A DNA stretch of 17,920 nt from Tectiglobus sp039183375. GTDB lineage: Bacteria; Pseudomonadota; Alphaproteobacteria; Rhizobiales; Hyphomicrobiaceae. Every line of letters begins with the position of its first letter. Position 1 is the stretch's first letter. The stretch is taken from assembly GCA_039183375.1 (NCBI GenBank), contig JBCDBQ010000074.1:1-17920 (forward strand), given 5' to 3'. Positions 14,673-17,920 of the stretch are shown here, in pieces. Under the pieces are notes generated by a model. That model did not search any database and was not told where the DNA came from. It saw only the letters and a program-made list of their open reading frames with translations. The translations under genes were made by a program, and so were the position numbers.

Positions 14673-16097
14673 TTATTCTGCCGCCATAGACGATGAATAG
14701 CCCGGCCGCTGCCCGGTTGGCATACGGATGGCGTCCTTCGGCATTTGATAGCGTGCGAAGGGCAGCACCACCACTTTCGCGTCGGGCCCATGGCGCGCCA
14801 GGGCCTCATCGAACGCACCCTGCAATGACGTTGTTGATGTGATCCCGATATCGCGTCCCATTTCGAGGTTCTCTTCCAGAGTGACCACCGTCAAACGCTT
14901 TCGCGACATCACTTCGTAGATGGGAACCCAAATGCAGCCAGCCCACATTTCGACCTGACGATGATGGATATCACGGTGCAGGCGCTGCAGGTTGTCCGCA
15001 TTCGGCGGCATGTACGGTTTCATCAGATCAAACAGTGCGAAACCGGGGAAGGTTCCAAGATGGGTCTGCACACCGGGGCTCGGTGAACAGTAAATCATGT
15101 CGCCGCCATCTTTTAGAACGAGATCAGCCGACATGCAGCCCCAGCCGGTATGGAAGAAGAGGTGATCGGTCGGCGCGAACACACCACAGATCGCGATATC
15201 AGCTGGTCCACCGGACGGTCGTCGATACGCGTAAATATCATTGAAGATGCGCACGGCCTCTCGGTGTGCGCTTGGATGCGCACCGAAGTTCAAGTAGCAA
15301 ACCGATCCCTTGGTATCGAGCACCGAGTTCAAAGTGCAGGTCAACTCGCACATTGTAGCGACATCGTCGATGTCGGAGCGCATTGGGCCGGCCATTGATC
15401 CATAATGTGTGTCGGGAGACATGACGAAGGCACAATGATTGGACTCGATTGTTTCGTCCGACACCACACCGGGCAGGATCAGTTTGCCACCGCCTCCATA
15501 TCCCCAGTGGTTGGATTGCGCCTGGCCGAGGGAGATTTTGACATCGCTCTTGACGACCTCATTGTGCAACCAAACCGGTGTGCCGCGAGATGACACGCCC
15601 ATGAAAGTATAGAGGTTAGGATTGCGCGGCTCATTCTGCATGAACGGTATACCAAGCCGTTGCATGCGGTCGAGATTCTCTCTGCCGATCTTGAGCTCAG
15701 TGTCCTTTTCCGACATCGGAAAGACCTTGCCGTTCGCGCAGATAACGCGCGCATCCTTGACACCGTGTTTCTCAATCGCATCAAAAATAGGCGGCAAAAG
15801 CTTGGATGCTGGCGTTGGCCGGAACTGGTTGTCAATGATAATGCAAAGTGACTTATCCGGACCGATCAGACGTGAGAAAGCCGGACCCGAATGCGGTTGT
15901 TCCAGCGCTCGTGCGGCGGCCGCTGAAACATCGCGAATGGGAGAAGGCTCATTTGGCTTGATCCAGGCCCAGAGATTACGACGCGGCACCTCTAATGAAA
16001 TCTCATCCCGATAGACCATGCTCGGGTCATCACAGGAGCCGATGGTCAGAGGATCAAGAGACTCATAAGGGATCGTAACGGTGGTTGTCTGGCTCAT
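14673..16097 (-). CDS. Lactate racemase (LarA/DUF2088)-domain protein
   Basis: 474 residues from ATG at 16097; the frame extends to TTG at 16145, but GAGGA just ahead of the ATG and a typical start favour the shorter form. The family signature is present: IIIDNQFRPTPASKLLPPIF (about 86-105), then HWGYGGGGKLILPGVVSDETIESNH (197-221). Lys205 and His221 keep the 16-residue spacing of Lys184 (pincer attachment) and His200 (nickel ligand) of Lactobacillus LarA. The counterpart of His108 (GTHR) is not evident; the place reads CANGKVFP. The family racemises or epimerises 2-hydroxyacids with a nickel-pincer nucleotide. No larB, larC or larE is in the window. Downstream is a coupled CxxC protein; upstream an AraC regulator. 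Domain good, substrate unknown. Confidence 0.87.
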   Translation of the reverse strand: MSQTTTVTIPYESLDPLTIGSCDDPSMVYRDEISLEVPRRNLWAWIKPNEPSPIRDVSAAAARALEQPHSGPAFSRLIGPDKSLCIIIDNQFRPTPASKLLPPIFDAIEKHGVKDARVICANGKVFPMSEKDTELKIGRENLDRMQRLGIPFMQNEPRNPNLYTFMGVSSRGTPVWLHNEVVKSDVKISLGQAQSNHWGYGGGGKLILPGVVSDETIESNHCAFVMSPDTHYGSMAGPMRSDIDDVATMCELTCTLNSVLDTKGSVCYLNFGAHPSAHREAVRIFNDIYAYRRPSGGPADIAICGVFAPTDHLFFHTGWGCMSADLVLKDGGDMIYCSPSPGVQTHLGTFPGFALFDLMKPYMPPNADNLQRLHRDIHHRQVEMWAGCIWVPIYEVMSRKRLTVVTLEENLEMGRDIGITSTTSLQGAFDEALARHGPDAKVVVLPFARYQMPKDAIRMPTGQRPGYSSSMAAE

Positions 16098-16120
16098 CGT
16101 CCTCGTCTCAGCTCTATCCT

Positions 16121-16165
16121 GGTCATTCGCTGATTTACCAGTCAAATGACCGACCTGAATTCAGG
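16121..16165. promoter_or_regulatory. Nested dyads upstream of the LarA-like gene
   Basis: CCTGAATTCAGG at 16154-16165 is a perfect 12-bp palindrome 57-68 bases upstream of the start. GGTCATT (16121-16127) and AATGACC (16145-16151) are perfect 7-base arms with a 17-base spacer. Both lie in the gap between the AraC-type regulator gene and the LarA-like gene and are good candidates for regulator binding sites. Confidence 0.5.
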
Positions 16166-16198
16166 CATGCTGAGTGAGAACAATGCGAGGCGTTCTGA

Positions 16199-17032
16199 CT
16201 AGCACGCAGCAACCTGAGCCACACGACGATAGTCGGTCGGCGGCATTCCAACGTTGAGGCTGAAAAACCTCGTAAAACTGCTTTGTGAAGAGAAACCCAG
16301 ATCGAGCCCGATGTCGGTCACCGACTTCCTGGTGTCTGTTACGAGGTCGATAGCCGTCTCGACGCGCAAGGTATTCATATAAAGGTGAGGGGTCAGGCCC
16401 GTTTGACGTCTGAAGAGTTTGAAAAAATGGGGCCGGGATAGGCCGGACTCGCGCGCGATCTGATCCATATCCATGCTAAAATTCATATTGTTCTGCATGA
16501 TCTGAATGGACTTCCTGATACGGAAATCGTTGAACCGCGACGTCTCGCAGGGCTGCACAGAGCGTTGCTCGGACTGTGCATGTGAAGCGCGATAACAGGC
16601 GTCTGTGAGAGCAAACAAACACTGGTCAAACTCTTCATCTTCAGCCGCTCGTCTGAGGCGATCTGCTATGAGTTTCACCAGGCACTCGATTTGTTCATCC
16701 ATACGGATTTCCGGCCTTGCAAACCTCAGCGCCTGATTTTGGATCAATCCGTGCTTCGTGAACCAATCCGGTCGAATATAGAGGACCAGGCAGATCGTTC
16801 CACTTTTGCTATCGCGAGAGCCAAAATTGTGCAGCTCCCACGGATTGACCGCAACAGCATTGAGTGGATTGCAGCTGTAGGGAATGCCGGCCACGTTAAG
16901 CTCTGCCGGTGCAGCATCGAGATAGAATACTAAGTGACCTTCGCGATGTGCATGCAGCGTCAGCGGACGATCCAAATGATAAAGTGCTGCTCGCCCAAAC
17001 TCACCATGATACACGCTGATAGCGGTACTCAT
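16199..17032 (-). CDS. AraC-family transcriptional regulator
   Basis: 277 residues from ATG at 17032, with GGAGGAG nine bases upstream, a strong ribosome binding site. Residues about 15-90 form a cupin-like AraC ligand-binding domain (LYHLDRPLTLHAHREGHLVFYLDAAPAELNVAG, then NPWELHNFG), with His27, His29 and His68 in the sheet. The C-terminal AraC DNA-binding domain spans about 172-275 with two helix-turn-helix units: MDMDQIARESGLSRPHFFKLFRRQTG (187-212) and VTDIGLDLGFSSQSSFTRFF (238-257). It ends MPPTDYRR, the usual closing motif. It lies directly upstream of the LarA-like gene on the same strand, with dyads in between, and is probably its activator. A palindrome upstream of its own start suggests autoregulation. 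The effector is unknown, perhaps a hydroxyacid. Confidence 0.95.
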   Translation of the reverse strand: MSTAISVYHGEFGRAALYHLDRPLTLHAHREGHLVFYLDAAPAELNVAGIPYSCNPLNAVAVNPWELHNFGSRDSKSGTICLVLYIRPDWFTKHGLIQNQALRFARPEIRMDEQIECLVKLIADRLRRAAEDEEFDQCLFALTDACYRASHAQSEQRSVQPCETSRFNDFRIRKSIQIMQNNMNFSMDMDQIARESGLSRPHFFKLFRRQTGLTPHLYMNTLRVETAIDLVTDTRKSVTDIGLDLGFSSQSSFTRFFSLNVGMPPTDYRRVAQVAAC

Positions 17033-17081
17033 TTTGGTGCGCTCCTCCGAAATCGTTTTGTATTTTTCTCATTCATAGAGC

Positions 17082-17094
17082 ATTGCATAGCAAT
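17082..17094. promoter_or_regulatory. 13-bp palindrome upstream of the AraC-type gene
   Basis: ATTGC (17082-17086), ATA, GCAAT (17090-17094): perfect 5-base arms, 50-62 bases upstream of the regulator start and inside its likely promoter. It is a possible autoregulatory site. The remaining 17095-17230 gap up to the substrate-binding protein stop shows no clear terminator. Confidence 0.35.
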
Positions 17095-17230
17095 TTTGGA
17101 GGTCGCGCAATTCAAATTCCGTCGGATATCACGTGTAAGGGTCTGCAACGCAAGACTTGCATCGCAAACCCCGTTTTTCTCACATTCAGCTTTTCTGCCG
17201 TTTTAGTCAGCAGTTACGAGCACCTTAAGC

Positions 17231-17920
17231 TTAGTACTTCTTGCACTCAGGGTTGGTGCGGCTCGGCAAACCGATCTTTGCAAACTTGGCAGCGTCGATG
17301 CCGAGGGTCTGGTTAACATCTGGAATGATCTTGACCAGCTTATTGACAAGATTGCCATCCACTTCGACGACTTCAGTTACGAAGTTCGTACCGATCGCCT
17401 GGCGGTTCTGGTCCAGCTTGATTTGACCATTGGGCGCATCAAGCACCAGCTTTGTCAGACCGGCGCGGAAGGCCTTATGGCCATCGCTGAGATCACCCTT
17501 GATGTCATTCAAGACAGTGAATGCTGCCGTAGCCGCATTGTAGTAACCGGTTGCCAAAAGTGACGGGCCAGGGAAGCGCTTTTCAGGTGGAAATGCGTCC
17601 TGGTAAGCCTTCACATAAGCCTTCCATTTGGCATTGTCCCACGTGTCTGCCTGCGGGCCTGCAGCCGGAGTTCCCTTGAGTGCGTTCTTGGCTCGACCCT
17701 TTGATGATAGAACCGTCTGGTCAACCATGATGGAACCACCGATGAGCTTCGCATCGCCGCCGGCCTGCTGATACTGGTTCAGGAAGTTGACAGCATCACC
17801 ACCGCCTAGGCCCAGATAGATGGCATCTACATCATCCGGTAAAGACGCGATAATCGACGCAAAGTCCTTCGTGCCGAGCGGCACCCAGAGACGCTTCGTA
17901 ATCTTGCCGCCGGCACCACA
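17231..17920 (-). CDS. Branched-chain amino acid type ABC transporter substrate-binding protein, 5' end missing
   Basis: The frame is open to the window edge; 229 C-terminal residues are present and the signal peptide and N-terminal lobe lie outside. The fragment reads GGKITKRLWVPLGTKDFASIIASLPDDVDAIYLGLGGGDAVNFLNQYQQAGG at its start, the hinge and second lobe of a Peripla_BP_6 (LivJ/LivK-type) protein. It continues with LATGYYNAATAAFTVLNDIKGD and the late strand APNGQIKLDQNRQAIGTNFVTEVVEV, all typical of the family. It ends NPECKKY, a Cys-containing tail common in alphaproteobacterial members. These proteins deliver amino acids, amides, urea or aromatic acids to an inner-membrane ABC transporter. 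Ligand cannot be told. The AraC gene follows 198 bases downstream on the same strand. Confidence 0.94.
   Translation of the reverse strand, partial: CGAGGKITKRLWVPLGTKDFASIIASLPDDVDAIYLGLGGGDAVNFLNQYQQAGGDAKLIGGSIMVDQTVLSSKGRAKNALKGTPAAGPQADTWDNAKWKAYVKAYQDAFPPEKRFPGPSLLATGYYNAATAAFTVLNDIKGDLSDGHKAFRAGLTKLVLDAPNGQIKLDQNRQAIGTNFVTEVVEVDGNLVNKLVKIIPDVNQTLGIDAAKFAKIGLPSRTNPECKKY

Noticed and set aside
14666..14818. Upstream extension of the CxxC protein frame into the LarA-like gene
   Set aside because: This part is antisense-free but out of frame with the well-conserved LarA-like C-terminus and reads as low-quality protein (Trp, Arg, Cys rich).
1..17920. CRISPR arrays, tRNA or rRNA genes, insertion sequences, integrases
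   Set aside because: No regularly spaced repeats, RNA gene signatures, transposase motifs or terminal inverted repeats were seen.

Overview
The window looks like accessory and metabolic chromosome from a bacterium with intermediate-to-high GC. It is probably an alphaproteobacterium: the style of the LivJ-type binding protein, the PAS_5-like protein, the old yellow enzyme paralogue and the dense, strand-switching layout all fit. That assignment is inference; no rRNA, tRNA or core marker is present. I saw no CRISPR array, insertion sequence, integrase or phage gene.

Layout. 1-255 is the 3' end of a glyoxalase/dioxygenase (VOC) gene, followed by a strong hairpin with pseudoknot potential and a small membrane protein gene (414-701). 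789-2525 (minus) is a long aldehyde dehydrogenase and 2734-3129 (minus) a small SnoaL/NTF2-like protein. 3235-5547 is a complete family-B DNA polymerase II with all exonuclease and polymerase motifs. A minus-strand cluster, transcribed from 8600 down to 5579, encodes an arginase/agmatinase-family enzyme, an exported SGNH hydrolase that overlaps or abuts it, a divergent YrdC-domain protein, and a carboxymuconolactone-decarboxylase-like protein. Divergent from it is an old yellow enzyme family oxidoreductase (8825-9961) with altered active-site residues.

9962-10475 has no convincing intact gene; its left end holds what looks like a decayed fragment of a universal stress protein. 10476-12665 is the least familiar region. 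A PAS_5-like protein (plus) and a GNAT-like protein (minus) converge with a 66-bp overlap of coding ends, and the GNAT-like gene is divergent from an XRE regulator across a spacer with a perfect 8+3+8 dyad and a second dyad. This trio may be a small regulatory unit.

12916-14247 is an MFS transporter of the YcaD type. Convergent to it is a minus-strand block: the end of a LivJ-like substrate-binding protein (17920-17231), an AraC regulator (17032-16199), a LarA/DUF2088-domain protein (16097-14673) and, 7 bp further on, a 100-residue CxxC protein (14665-14363). The AraC protein probably controls the LarA-like/CxxC pair through the dyads at 16121-16165, but this is inferred only from position and symmetry.

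Several starts are TTG codons or were moved inward to a better-supported ATG; this is stated per gene. All functional calls come from motif recognition by eye, without database searches.
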